Positions 41,572-49,599 of a stretch of DNA of 53,864 nt are shown piece after piece. Location of the stretch: the NCBI GenBank assembly GCA_905214195.1, contig CAJMLH010000010.1, forward strand, positions 1 through 53,864, written 5' to 3'. A program made the position numbers and the translations under genes. The DNA comes from an uncultured bacterium (GTDB lineage: Bacteria > Bacillota > Clostridia > Peptostreptococcales > Anaerovoracaceae). Numbering within the stretch: position 1 is the stretch's first letter; every line of letters starts with the position of its first letter. The notes under the pieces are model-generated. The model was given only the letters and a program-made list of their open reading frames with translations. It searched no databases and was not told where the DNA came from.

Positions 41572-43434
41572 CTATTCCTCATGAAACGGTCGTATTACAA
41601 AGACTTCAATTCCTGCTCCTGTGACGGAGGTGTTGATGTTCAGAATATCATTTACCCTTTCTATATCGGACTGTGCCTGTGGCTCTGTACTGAACTGATG
41701 TATCCATCCGTCAGCAAGGGGAATTCTGTCGGGGAATCTCAGGTTTGCCATATGTGAAAAAATAGAATTGTTATTGTTGAAAGCATACTTTGCTATGATA
41801 TATTGCCCCGGACTCAGAGGGATTTTGAAATCAAGACTCAGCTCGTTCATGAAAGCGCTTATAATATCGCTTGCCTCATAAGGTTCAACTTCCCATTCCG
41901 TAAGCTGTCTGATGTTATCGTTGTAATTGAGAACAATAATGGTGTATGAATCACTGCTGTCATAGTCATTTTTGATGATATAATAATACTTTCCCCAATA
42001 AATGAGCTTACCTCTTATGTTTTGTAAAATTCTATAAGCATAAAATGCAGGCTTTGATATTAACCCGGAGGTAAGTATACCGGGCATACCCTTGAGCACT
42101 TTTGTTTGGCTTCCTTGGTCTCGCAGCTTACAGCGAGAAGGCGCTGCATTGGCGGAAAAGGCTGTTAAAAAAGCATTTATTGCAGAGGCTATGGTATCAA
42201 ATCCGGAAGAAGCTTTCGGCGGAAGTCCGCTTTCGGCATGGGTCAAAACCTTGTATCCCATAAAGTTAAGCCTATTTGTGATAAGCGTTGCAGTTGTTTC
42301 GCTGTCTGACTCTCCGATATTTAAAATGACAAGTGAGGGTTTGAGCTCATAGAGAATGTTGAACATGCGCTCTCCCATGATGTGATAATCTTCACATGTA
42401 ATTACAACCTCAAGGCTTGGGGCTATATCCATGATTGGTTTGGTTTTGGGCAGGACATCAATACTGAGAGTCAGGCCTTTGATTTGGGAAGAACTGCTTT
42501 CGTAGTCGCTTATTGCTGATAAGCGTCGTTTCAAAATACTTATGCTTTGACTTTTGGACAACGCAAAATAGATTGCGGGATTCTCGTCAGTAAGCACATG
42601 GGGAAGAAACTGCTCCCTGTGCTCCTGCGGAGTCCGTCCAAACCACTTTATAAAAAATTTTTCATAATACGAGGTAGTAGAAAAACCGATTTCCTTTGCA
42701 ATTACACTGATTCGCTTGTTAGTCTGCAAAAGCGGGATTTCTGACATTTCCACTCTTGCAAAGCACAAAAATTCCTGAAAGCTTATGCCCATGTAATCTC
42801 TGATAAAATGTGAGAGGTAGTATGTGCTGAGATGCTCCTCCTGTGCCAGATTTTCCAAAGTAATCTTATTTGAATGATTTGCGTATACATAATTTATTAT
42901 TTTACTTATTCTGTCAACTATTACAGGATTGTCATATTTGAAATCCGTAACGATTTGCCCGTCAAAGGCGAACAGATTGAAGTTTTGGTTGAGGTATCTG
43001 ATGGCTTTTATCATCTGTGAAATACAGATGCTCTTGTAATTAAAGCTTTTCTGCGAATAGTTAAGCAGAATGTGGAGCAGCAGTTTTCTAAGTGAGTCAA
43101 GCTTTGGATATTTGCTGTTGTTTACATATGTCATGAAGCAACCCTTGTGCAGAGATGGAAAATACTGCGTAAAATATCGTGTGCTTATTTGGAGTATAGC
43201 AATTACATTGTCTTCGTCCGTCGCATTCAAAGCGTGTACCTCACGACTGTTATTGATAAAAATATCGCCCTCGTGGAGAACATAGTCGGAACAGACACAT
43301 TTTAGATGTATCGAACCTTTAAGGACATAGACAAATTCAACATCCTTATGATAATGGAGAGGATATTCCGTAACCTTAGCAATTCTTATATTTATAGGAA
43401 AGTCCTCGGCATATGTTGTTTTTTCAAAAAGCAC
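41572..43434 (-). CDS. AraC-family regulator with GH39-like C-terminal region
   Basis: 620 residues, starting at GTG 43434 seven bases after AAGGAGG. Cupin sensor at about 1-85 (YPLHYHKDVEFVYVLKG, EGDIFINNSREVHAL), AraC double helix-turn-helix at about 175-275 (ITLENLAQEEHLSTYYLSHF, ISVIAKEIGFSTTSYYEKFF), then a long tail. The tail holds MPGILTSGLISKPAFYAYRIL and YYIIKNDYDSSDSYTIIVLNYN, resembling the end of GH39 beta-xylosidases, but the catalytic barrel is shortened and no paired glutamates were recognised. A ligand-binding role is inferred. It is divergent from the glycyl-radical operon, its likely target. Confidence 0.88.
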   Translation of the reverse strand: MLFEKTTYAEDFPINIRIAKVTEYPLHYHKDVEFVYVLKGSIHLKCVCSDYVLHEGDIFINNSREVHALNATDEDNVIAILQISTRYFTQYFPSLHKGCFMTYVNNSKYPKLDSLRKLLLHILLNYSQKSFNYKSICISQMIKAIRYLNQNFNLFAFDGQIVTDFKYDNPVIVDRISKIINYVYANHSNKITLENLAQEEHLSTYYLSHFIRDYMGISFQEFLCFARVEMSEIPLLQTNKRISVIAKEIGFSTTSYYEKFFIKWFGRTPQEHREQFLPHVLTDENPAIYFALSKSQSISILKRRLSAISDYESSSSQIKGLTLSIDVLPKTKPIMDIAPSLEVVITCEDYHIMGERMFNILYELKPSLVILNIGESDSETTATLITNRLNFMGYKVLTHAESGLPPKASSGFDTIASAINAFLTAFSANAAPSRCKLRDQGSQTKVLKGMPGILTSGLISKPAFYAYRILQNIRGKLIYWGKYYYIIKNDYDSSDSYTIIVLNYNDNIRQLTEWEVEPYEASDIISAFMNELSLDFKIPLSPGQYIIAKYAFNNNNSIFSHMANLRFPDRIPLADGWIHQFSTEPQAQSDIERVNDILNINTSVTGAGIEVFVIRPFHEE

Positions 43435-43660
43435 AGGAAAACCTCCTTATTGTTTTTAATAGACATGAAAATTCATTTTCAAATTCATAACTATATTATA
43501 TTGCAGAGTTGAAAAACGAAAAAGATATTTTGGACACATTTACAGCAAAATAATTATATTTTAGAGCAAATAAATTAAATAAATGAAGCTGACGAGGTCA
43601 AGGTTTTAAAAAAAACCATTTGACTGAAAAAATACAACAAGAATATGGTCGATTTTGATT

Positions 43661-43669
43661 TGTTATAAT
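43661..43669 (+). promoter_or_regulatory. Extended -10 promoter of the glycyl-radical operon
   Basis: TGTTATAAT (TGn plus TATAAT), 44 bases before the start codon, without a good -35 box, as expected for an activator-dependent promoter. The 278-base divergent spacer also holds GAAAAT/ATTTTC dyads near 43468-43481. Confidence 0.6.
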
Positions 43670-43712
43670 AGTAACATGTTTGTAGTTAAAAAAACAGTGA
43701 AAGGAGGACACA

Positions 43713-46088
43713 ATGTTAACACCAAGAGTAAAAAGAATGAAGGAAAAGTACTTTGATACGATTCCACAGATTACAGCGGAACGACTTGTGCTTGCTACCG
43801 AAGCATATAAAAAGTTTGCCGGAGATGCAGTGCCTATTTTCAGAGCAAAGGTTGTAAACCATATAATGGAAAATATGACAACGCTGATTATGGACGACGA
43901 ACTTATCGTAGGAACGACTACAAATGCCTACAGAGGAGCTAATCTGCATCCTGAGTTTCAGTCAAGCTCGTGGTACATCAGCGATATAGATGATTTTTCC
44001 ACGAGAAGCAAAGACCCGTACTATATTTCACCGGAAGACAAGAAAACCATATTGGAAACACTGAAATATTGGGACGGAAAAGCCATGGAGGATATTTCCG
44101 GCGAAGCGATGCCTAAGAAAATAAAGGAGCTTGAGAAAGATGACATTATTTGCGTAGGCCTTGAAAACGGAGTTTCAGGAGAGACTACCTGCGACCACGA
44201 AAAAATTATGACCATAGGGCTTAGAGGCTATATGGAGGAATGCCAAAAAAACATTGACAATACGGTTCCTCAGACTATGGAAGAGCAGGCAAAGGTTGAT
44301 TTTTGGAAAGCATGTATAATTCAGTGCAGAGGTTTAATCACATATGCACATAGAATGGCTGACGAAGCAGAGCGCCTTGCTGAAGAATGCACTGACGAAA
44401 AAAGAAAGCAAGAGCTGCTGCTTATTGCAGAAAATTGCAGGGTGGTTCCGGAAAATCCACCTCAGACTTTCTATCAGGCATTACAAGCATTATGGTTTGT
44501 GCATGTTTACTTCTATATAGAGGTTTGTACCACGGCTTGCGGCTTTGGAAGATTTGACCAGTACATGTGGCCTCTTTATAAAAAGGATGTCATAGACGAA
44601 AAAAATATAACAAGAGAAGAGGCTCTTGAAATGATAGAGTGTCTGTATCTTAAAACATGCGAGGTATATGAGGTTAGAGATAACTGGTATGCAACAGCTT
44701 TTGCCGGGTATCCAATGTGGCAGACGCTTATGGTCGGCGGACAGACTCCTGATGGAAAAGACGCTACCAACGATTTATCGTATCTTGCACTTGAGGCGGC
44801 AGACGAGCTTCAGGTAAAGCAGCCTGTTATGGCAGTAAGAGTTTGGGAAAACACTCCGGAGAAGCTGATTCGTTTCGGATGCAAAATGATTCAGGAGGGA
44901 CAGGCTAATCCGGGATTCTTCAGTGATGACGCAGCCATAGGAATATGCCTTGCAAAGGGAAGAGGCAGCACATTAGAGGAAGCAAGAGACTGGGAAATCG
45001 TAGGCTGCACTCAGCCGGCGCCGGGAGGCGGCGGAGCGGACGGTTCGCCTGACGCAGGTTATGTAAATATGGGTAAGATGGTCGAATTTGTACTCCATAA
45101 TGGCGTAGACCCTGCCACAGGAAAGCTTATGGGGCTTGAAACAGGAGATCCGAGAGAATTCAAGAATATCGAAGAATTCAAGGACGCACTCAAAAAACAG
45201 ATACTTCATCACTACAGCCTGATAAGAACAGGATATAACCTTATGCAGAGCATTCACATGAATCGCTATCCCGTTATCTTCGCTTCAATGGTTACAAAGG
45301 GCTGTGTGGAAAGCGGAAAATCCGTTCAGCACGGCGGAGCGAAATACTCGACATGCGGTCTTTATGTGACAGGACCTGCAAACCTTGCAGATTGCATATC
45401 AGCCGTTGAAAAATGCGTTTTCGAGGACAAGGATGTTACCATGGACGAGCTGATAAAGGCATGCGACAACAATTTTGAGGGATACGAAAGATTGAGACAG
45501 CTTCTTTTACATAAGCCGGAAAAATACGGAAACCATCAGCCTCATGTAGACGCCATATACAAGGAAATGATGGACTTTGTTGCAGAGAATGTGCAAGGCT
45601 GGCACGATGCAAGAGGCGGTTACTATGCCTTTGGTATAGACTCACAGACTATGAACATTCCGCACGGAGCCGTAACAGGGGCGCTTCCTGACGGAAGATT
45701 GGCTGGAGAGCCATTCTGCGACGCATCGTCTCCTATGATGGGAAGAGATGTTAACGGACCTACGGCAACAGTAAAATCGGTTGCAAGCATGGTTGATGAA
45801 AAGCTTCACGAGGGAGCTCTTTACAACCTTAGATTTGACCCTAAGGGAATTCAGGGAGAAAAAGGACTGGATATAGTTGAGGGTGTAATCCGCACCTATT
45901 TTGAAGACGGCGGACAGCATATCCAAATAAATGTTGTGGATAATGAAACGCTCAAAAAGGCTCAGAAAAACCCGGAAAACTACAAGGGACTTATGGTTCG
46001 TGTAGCGGGATATATGGCATATTTTACCGAACTGGATAAAAGTGCGCAGGATACTATTATTTATCGTACGCCGCATTTGTCCGAATAG
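43713..46088 (+). CDS. Glycyl-radical enzyme of the PFL/eliminase family, unusual CTQP active site
   Basis: 791 residues from ATG 43713 behind AAAGGAGG. Eliminase-type architecture: NPPQTFYQALQALWFVH, GRFDQYMWPLY, VGGQTPDGKDATNDLSYL, the thiyl cysteine Cys432 in IVGCTQPAPGG, and Gly766 in RVAGYMAYF, which carries the radical. Known eliminases and dehydratases (choline, glycerol, propanediol, hydroxyproline, isethionate) read GCVEP, with Glu as base; here Thr and Gln replace Val and Glu. The Ser after GY is Met. An activase follows 17 bases downstream. Substrate unknown; not pyruvate formate-lyase itself, which has paired cysteines. Confidence 0.93.
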   Translation: MLTPRVKRMKEKYFDTIPQITAERLVLATEAYKKFAGDAVPIFRAKVVNHIMENMTTLIMDDELIVGTTTNAYRGANLHPEFQSSSWYISDIDDFSTRSKDPYYISPEDKKTILETLKYWDGKAMEDISGEAMPKKIKELEKDDIICVGLENGVSGETTCDHEKIMTIGLRGYMEECQKNIDNTVPQTMEEQAKVDFWKACIIQCRGLITYAHRMADEAERLAEECTDEKRKQELLLIAENCRVVPENPPQTFYQALQALWFVHVYFYIEVCTTACGFGRFDQYMWPLYKKDVIDEKNITREEALEMIECLYLKTCEVYEVRDNWYATAFAGYPMWQTLMVGGQTPDGKDATNDLSYLALEAADELQVKQPVMAVRVWENTPEKLIRFGCKMIQEGQANPGFFSDDAAIGICLAKGRGSTLEEARDWEIVGCTQPAPGGGGADGSPDAGYVNMGKMVEFVLHNGVDPATGKLMGLETGDPREFKNIEEFKDALKKQILHHYSLIRTGYNLMQSIHMNRYPVIFASMVTKGCVESGKSVQHGGAKYSTCGLYVTGPANLADCISAVEKCVFEDKDVTMDELIKACDNNFEGYERLRQLLLHKPEKYGNHQPHVDAIYKEMMDFVAENVQGWHDARGGYYAFGIDSQTMNIPHGAVTGALPDGRLAGEPFCDASSPMMGRDVNGPTATVKSVASMVDEKLHEGALYNLRFDPKGIQGEKGLDIVEGVIRTYFEDGGQHIQINVVDNETLKKAQKNPENYKGLMVRVAGYMAYFTELDKSAQDTIIYRTPHLSE

Positions 46089-46105
46089 CGAGAGGATATA
46101 ATCAT

Positions 46106-47041
46106 ATGAAAAACACATCCGAAAGAGCATTGATTGGCAGTATTCAAAAATTTTCTGTGGAGGATGGACCGGGAATAAGAACAACGGTATTTTTGAAAGG
46201 ATGTCCTCTTAGATGCAGATGGTGCCACAATCCGGAAATGATTGAAACTTTTCAGCAGCTCATACAGTCACCGAACAATTGTATAGGATGTGGTCACTGT
46301 ATCCAAATATGCCCACACAGCGCATTATCGGTACACCCCGAAAGAGGTATTCAGGTAGACAGGGAAAAATGCGATGTTTGCCTTAAATGTGCAGACGAGT
46401 GTTATGCAAACGCTTTGAGACCGGTAGCAAAATATATGACGGTGGATGAAGTTATGGAAAAAGTGCTTCAGGATAAGGACTTTTACGACCACACAGGTGG
46501 AGGCATAACTATAAGCGGCGGCGAAGTGCTTATGCATTTCGCCTTTGCAGAAACCCTGACTGATAGAGCAGCCGAGGCAGGTGTCAATGTATGTCTTGAT
46601 ACCAGCGGAATGGGTGATTCAGAGGCGCTCAAGAGGCTGTCACTTAAAGAAAATGTTACAGATATTCTCTATGACATGAAGTCTGTAGACGATAATGTTC
46701 ACATGGTCTATACAGGGGTCAGCAACAAAAAAATCATAGAGAATTTAAGAATGCTGGCAAATGATCCAAGAAGCGCCGAAAAGATTACAATGCGTATGCC
46801 GCTTATCAAGGGCGTAAACGACACGCAGGAAATAATAGAAAAAACGGGTGCATTGTATCGGGAGCTTGGAATCAGGTCCGTAAACCTGTTGCCGTATCAC
46901 AATCTCGGAATCAGCAAAAAGAGGAATGTGGGAGGCATACAGGAAGAATTTGAACCTCCTGATGAAGCACGACTTACAGAGATAGAAAATTATTTCAAAG
47001 ACGAAATAAATCTGGAAGTGTGCATTTTAGGCAGAGTATAA
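46106..47041 (+). CDS. Glycyl-radical enzyme activase (radical SAM, ferredoxin insert)
   Basis: 311 residues from ATG 46106. Radical SAM cluster CPLRCRWC (Cys33, Cys37, Cys40), then two 4Fe-4S motifs, CIGCGHCIQIC (Cys59-69) and CDVCLKCADEC (Cys89-99), as in activases of eliminase-type enzymes. GGGITISGGE and VCLDTSGMG are SAM-binding signatures. It abstracts hydrogen from Gly766 of the preceding enzyme. The gene order enzyme-activase with 17 bases between implies one transcript. Confidence 0.95.
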   Translation: MKNTSERALIGSIQKFSVEDGPGIRTTVFLKGCPLRCRWCHNPEMIETFQQLIQSPNNCIGCGHCIQICPHSALSVHPERGIQVDREKCDVCLKCADECYANALRPVAKYMTVDEVMEKVLQDKDFYDHTGGGITISGGEVLMHFAFAETLTDRAAEAGVNVCLDTSGMGDSEALKRLSLKENVTDILYDMKSVDDNVHMVYTGVSNKKIIENLRMLANDPRSAEKITMRMPLIKGVNDTQEIIEKTGALYRELGIRSVNLLPYHNLGISKKRNVGGIQEEFEPPDEARLTEIENYFKDEINLEVCILGRV

Positions 47042-47071
47042 TAATTGTTTTGACGAAAGGAAGTAAACATT

Positions 47072-48481
47072 ATGGATGGAACAAATTTGGGGATCCTCAC
47101 TCTGATTCCTGTAGTGAGTTTCTTTTTACTGGCATTTCTGACAAAGAAATGTATCTTAAGTATCATGGTATCGGGTATACTCGGCTATATTCTTTATTAT
47201 AAAGCCGGATTCTTTATGCCGATGATGGATGCCATTCAAGAAGCAGCATGCGATGGTGACAATAACTACATAGTAATTATCTGCTTGCTGTTCGGATGCT
47301 TTGTGCAGCTGTTGCGAGAATCAAAGGGTGCGATTGCAGTAGGCGATCTTGCCAGAAAATATGTAAAATCAGAGAAACAGGTTCTGTTTTTAACATGGTT
47401 ATGCGGTGTTATTATATTTATTGACGATTATTTGAGTATTCTCGTTACTGCAAACTGCGTAATGACACTTTCCGACGAGCATAAAACTCCGAGAGAAATG
47501 TTATGCTATATTATAAATACAACATCTGCTCCTGTTTGCCTGATTATTCCGATTTCCGCATGGGTAGTGTTCTTCTCAGGTGTATTTGAGCAGCAGCCGG
47601 AGGCGGCTGTAGTTGGCGACAGCGCAATGGATATTTATTATCATATAATGCCTTATTTCTTTTATCCGTTCTTATGCGTGCTGTTCGTTCTGCTCGTTGT
47701 ATTCGGTATAGTTCCTAAAATGGGCGGAATCAAAAAAGCATATGAAAGAGTTGAAAAGACAGGTCAGCTTTGGCCTGCAAGCAGCAATATGCAGAATCAA
47801 AGCGGCGAGCTTGGCGAAGTAATGGGCGCAGCAGTAACCGAGGAAAAGGAAACAAAGGAAATTACTCCAAGACTGTGGACTTTCGTAGTACCTATGGCAG
47901 TAGTAATCGCAGCAACACTTATTCTGGACGATATTCTGTATGGCGTTACAATAGGTATATTTGTATGCTTCGTACTTTATCTGCCTGCTAAGATAATGAC
48001 TCTCGGCAAGTTCTGTGACGCATGCTACAAGGGACTTGAGGACATGCTGTTTATAGCAGTGGTTCTTGTAACTTCACTTTTCTACAGAGAAGCAATCAAC
48101 CTTATAGGTCTTCCTGATTTTCTCATTGAGGCAGCAGGCCCGTATATGAGCGCTGCATGGATACCGGCTATTTCGTTTGTACTGATTGGCCTCGTATGCT
48201 TCGCCACAGGAAACATATGGAGCGTACCGGCATTATGCACACCGATTATTCTGCCTTTGGCAGCTTCAACAGGCGCAAGCATTCCGCTTACACTCGGTGC
48301 GATTATTTCAGCAGCATGCTTCGGAGCACAGGCTTGCTTCTATTCAGATGTAACATTGATGTCGGCTTCAGCTTGCCGTATCAACAATGTTGACTATGGT
48401 ATGGCTCAGCTGCCGTATATAGGAATTGTTACAGGCATTTCATTTGTAGCCTATGTGGTTGCAGGCTTTGTAATGGCATAA
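47072..48481 (+). CDS. NhaC-family antiporter/transporter of the glycyl-radical operon
   Basis: 469 residues, about 11-12 membrane helices, ATG 47072 behind GAAAGGAAG. The first-half motif IFIDDYLSILVTANCVM and YIINTTSAPVCLIIPISAW are canonical for NhaC. The second-half GDHCSPISD signature is instead GAQACFYSD, so the second half of the transport site differs. Being third gene after the glycyl-radical enzyme and activase, it more likely imports that enzyme's substrate than regulates pH. A terminator follows directly. Confidence 0.88.
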   Translation: MDGTNLGILTLIPVVSFFLLAFLTKKCILSIMVSGILGYILYYKAGFFMPMMDAIQEAACDGDNNYIVIICLLFGCFVQLLRESKGAIAVGDLARKYVKSEKQVLFLTWLCGVIIFIDDYLSILVTANCVMTLSDEHKTPREMLCYIINTTSAPVCLIIPISAWVVFFSGVFEQQPEAAVVGDSAMDIYYHIMPYFFYPFLCVLFVLLVVFGIVPKMGGIKKAYERVEKTGQLWPASSNMQNQSGELGEVMGAAVTEEKETKEITPRLWTFVVPMAVVIAATLILDDILYGVTIGIFVCFVLYLPAKIMTLGKFCDACYKGLEDMLFIAVVLVTSLFYREAINLIGLPDFLIEAAGPYMSAAWIPAISFVLIGLVCFATGNIWSVPALCTPIILPLAASTGASIPLTLGAIISAACFGAQACFYSDVTLMSASACRINNVDYGMAQLPYIGIVTGISFVAYVVAGFVMA

Positions 48482-48510
48482 ACATTAAAAACAAAACAAA
48501 TCAACACACC

Positions 48511-48550
48511 GGTAAAAAGGTCGGCATTAAGCCGGCCTTTTGTGTTGCTT
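48511..48550 (+). terminator. Terminator, copy 1 of a 36-bp exact repeat
   Basis: AAAAGGTCGGC and GCCGGCCTTTT pair over ATTAA. Bases 48515-48550 recur exactly at 49405-49440. Outer arms CAACAC and GTGTTG can extend this copy. Confidence 0.9.
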
Positions 48551-48609
48551 CGATATTGAAGTGATTGTACGAAATCCACATAAATTGTATTTTTTTAAGA
48601 ACAAAGCTA

Positions 48610-48638
48610 TTGACAAAAAATAAACAAAAAGTTATTAT
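48610..48638 (+). promoter_or_regulatory. Promoter of the lipoprotein gene
   Basis: TTGACA (48610-48615), 17 bases, TATTAT (48633-48638). Confidence 0.75.
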
Positions 48639-48731
48639 GAATATATAAAAGGGAAATTGAAGTATAAATATAAATGGGGTAGTTAGATAATGAGTAGAGG
48701 AATGTAAATAATGATAGGGGCTGAAGAAAAA

Positions 48732-49277
48732 ATGAGGAAAGCTAAAATTATATGCATTTTTTCAATAATTTGTATGACTATATTTTTGCAAGTAGGCTGC
48801 GGGCAGAAAAATGATGTAGCGGAGGACATCGCAGTTCAGGGAAGCTTTGTTGAATTCAGCTACGAAGAGCTTAAAGATACCGCTAAAATAATAGCAAAAA
48901 TTGAAGTAACAGACGATTTGACTACAGAAAACAGCTTTGAAATTACAGACCCGGAAACGGGAACCAGCGGTGGTTTTTATGGAAAGCGCACATGCAAAGT
49001 GCTTGAATATTATAAGGATGTGACCGGAAATTACGCAGAGGAGCTTTCATTTATTGAAGCTGCTGCGATAATTGAAGGACAATATCTCCATATAGACGGA
49101 TATGATGCTATCCAAAAGGGGCATCAATATATTGTGTATCTCAACGATGATACAGCGTCCGGCGATATGAGTGTTATGAGCTGCAATAATGGAGTTGTGA
49201 GATTAGATGAGAAAGAAAGCAACTTGCAGTTCCCGGAAATAGCGGCAAAGACCATAGAAGAAGCCGCAGCCCAATAA
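48732..49277 (+). CDS. Small lipoprotein of unknown function
   Basis: 181 residues if started at ATG 48732, which gives a clean signal peptide (MRKAKIICIFSII...) with lipobox LQVGC and lipidated Cys23. An ATG at 48711 would add seven residues; neither start has an ideally spaced ribosome site. The mature part is acidic and reads like a small beta-rich domain (FVEFSYEELKDTAKIIAKIEV, KGHQYIVYLNDD). It should be anchored on the outer face of the membrane. It has its own promoter and is flanked by two copies of the same terminator. Confidence 0.8.
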   Translation: MRKAKIICIFSIICMTIFLQVGCGQKNDVAEDIAVQGSFVEFSYEELKDTAKIIAKIEVTDDLTTENSFEITDPETGTSGGFYGKRTCKVLEYYKDVTGNYAEELSFIEAAAIIEGQYLHIDGYDAIQKGHQYIVYLNDDTASGDMSVMSCNNGVVRLDEKESNLQFPEIAAKTIEEAAAQ

Positions 49278-49301
49278 TTGACAGACTGAAAGGAGAGTGC
49301 A

Positions 49302-49379
49302 ATGTTAGGAGCTTGTTATAGCATTACAAGGTGCGTAAAAATATATGCAAAAGATAAGAAAAACAAAAAAGACAAATAA
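49302..49379 (+). CDS. Candidate 25-residue peptide
   Basis: ATG 49302 stands six bases after AAAGGAGAG, a strong ribosome site, and the frame closes with TAA at 49377, just before the terminator. The product MLGACYSITRCVKIYAKDKK plus a short NKKDK-type tail has two cysteines seven residues apart and a very basic end. It lies 24 bases after the lipoprotein stop, so it may be the second gene of that transcript. No family recognised. Confidence 0.45.
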   Translation: MLGACYSITRCVKIYAKDKKNKKDK

Positions 49380-49400
49380 TAGTTACTCTTTTAGTAGATC

Positions 49401-49440
49401 GGCGAAAAGGTCGGCATTAAGCCGGCCTTTTGTGTTGCTT
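49401..49440 (+). terminator. Terminator, copy 2 of the 36-bp exact repeat
   Basis: Same hairpin as at 48515 (AAAAGGTCGGC-ATTAA-GCCGGCCTTTT) and identical through TGTGTTGCTT. Ends the lipoprotein/peptide transcript. Confidence 0.9.
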
Positions 49441-49500
49441 GTGGGTTATACTCCGTTGAGCTCATAAAGCGTACAAGGCTCATAAAATTATAAAGAAAGA

Positions 49501-49528
49501 GTGAAAGTCTTTTGTTAAAGACTTTCAC
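49501..49528 (-). terminator. Terminator for the minus-strand lipoprotein gene
   Basis: GTGAAAGTCTTT pairs perfectly with AAAGACTTTCAC over a four-base loop. Read on the minus strand it is followed by TCTTTCTTT. It is 72 bases past the stop of the gene at 49600. Confidence 0.75.
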
Positions 49529-49599
49529 CCGGGGTTATTATAGAAAGGTTTTATTTATACATTTTGTTTTAAAGTCGGGGATTTTAAACAGAAATACAT

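Noticed and set aside
42092..42352. Plus-strand frame inside the AraC-type gene
   Set aside because: Internal to a 620-residue gene with clear domains; no independent support.
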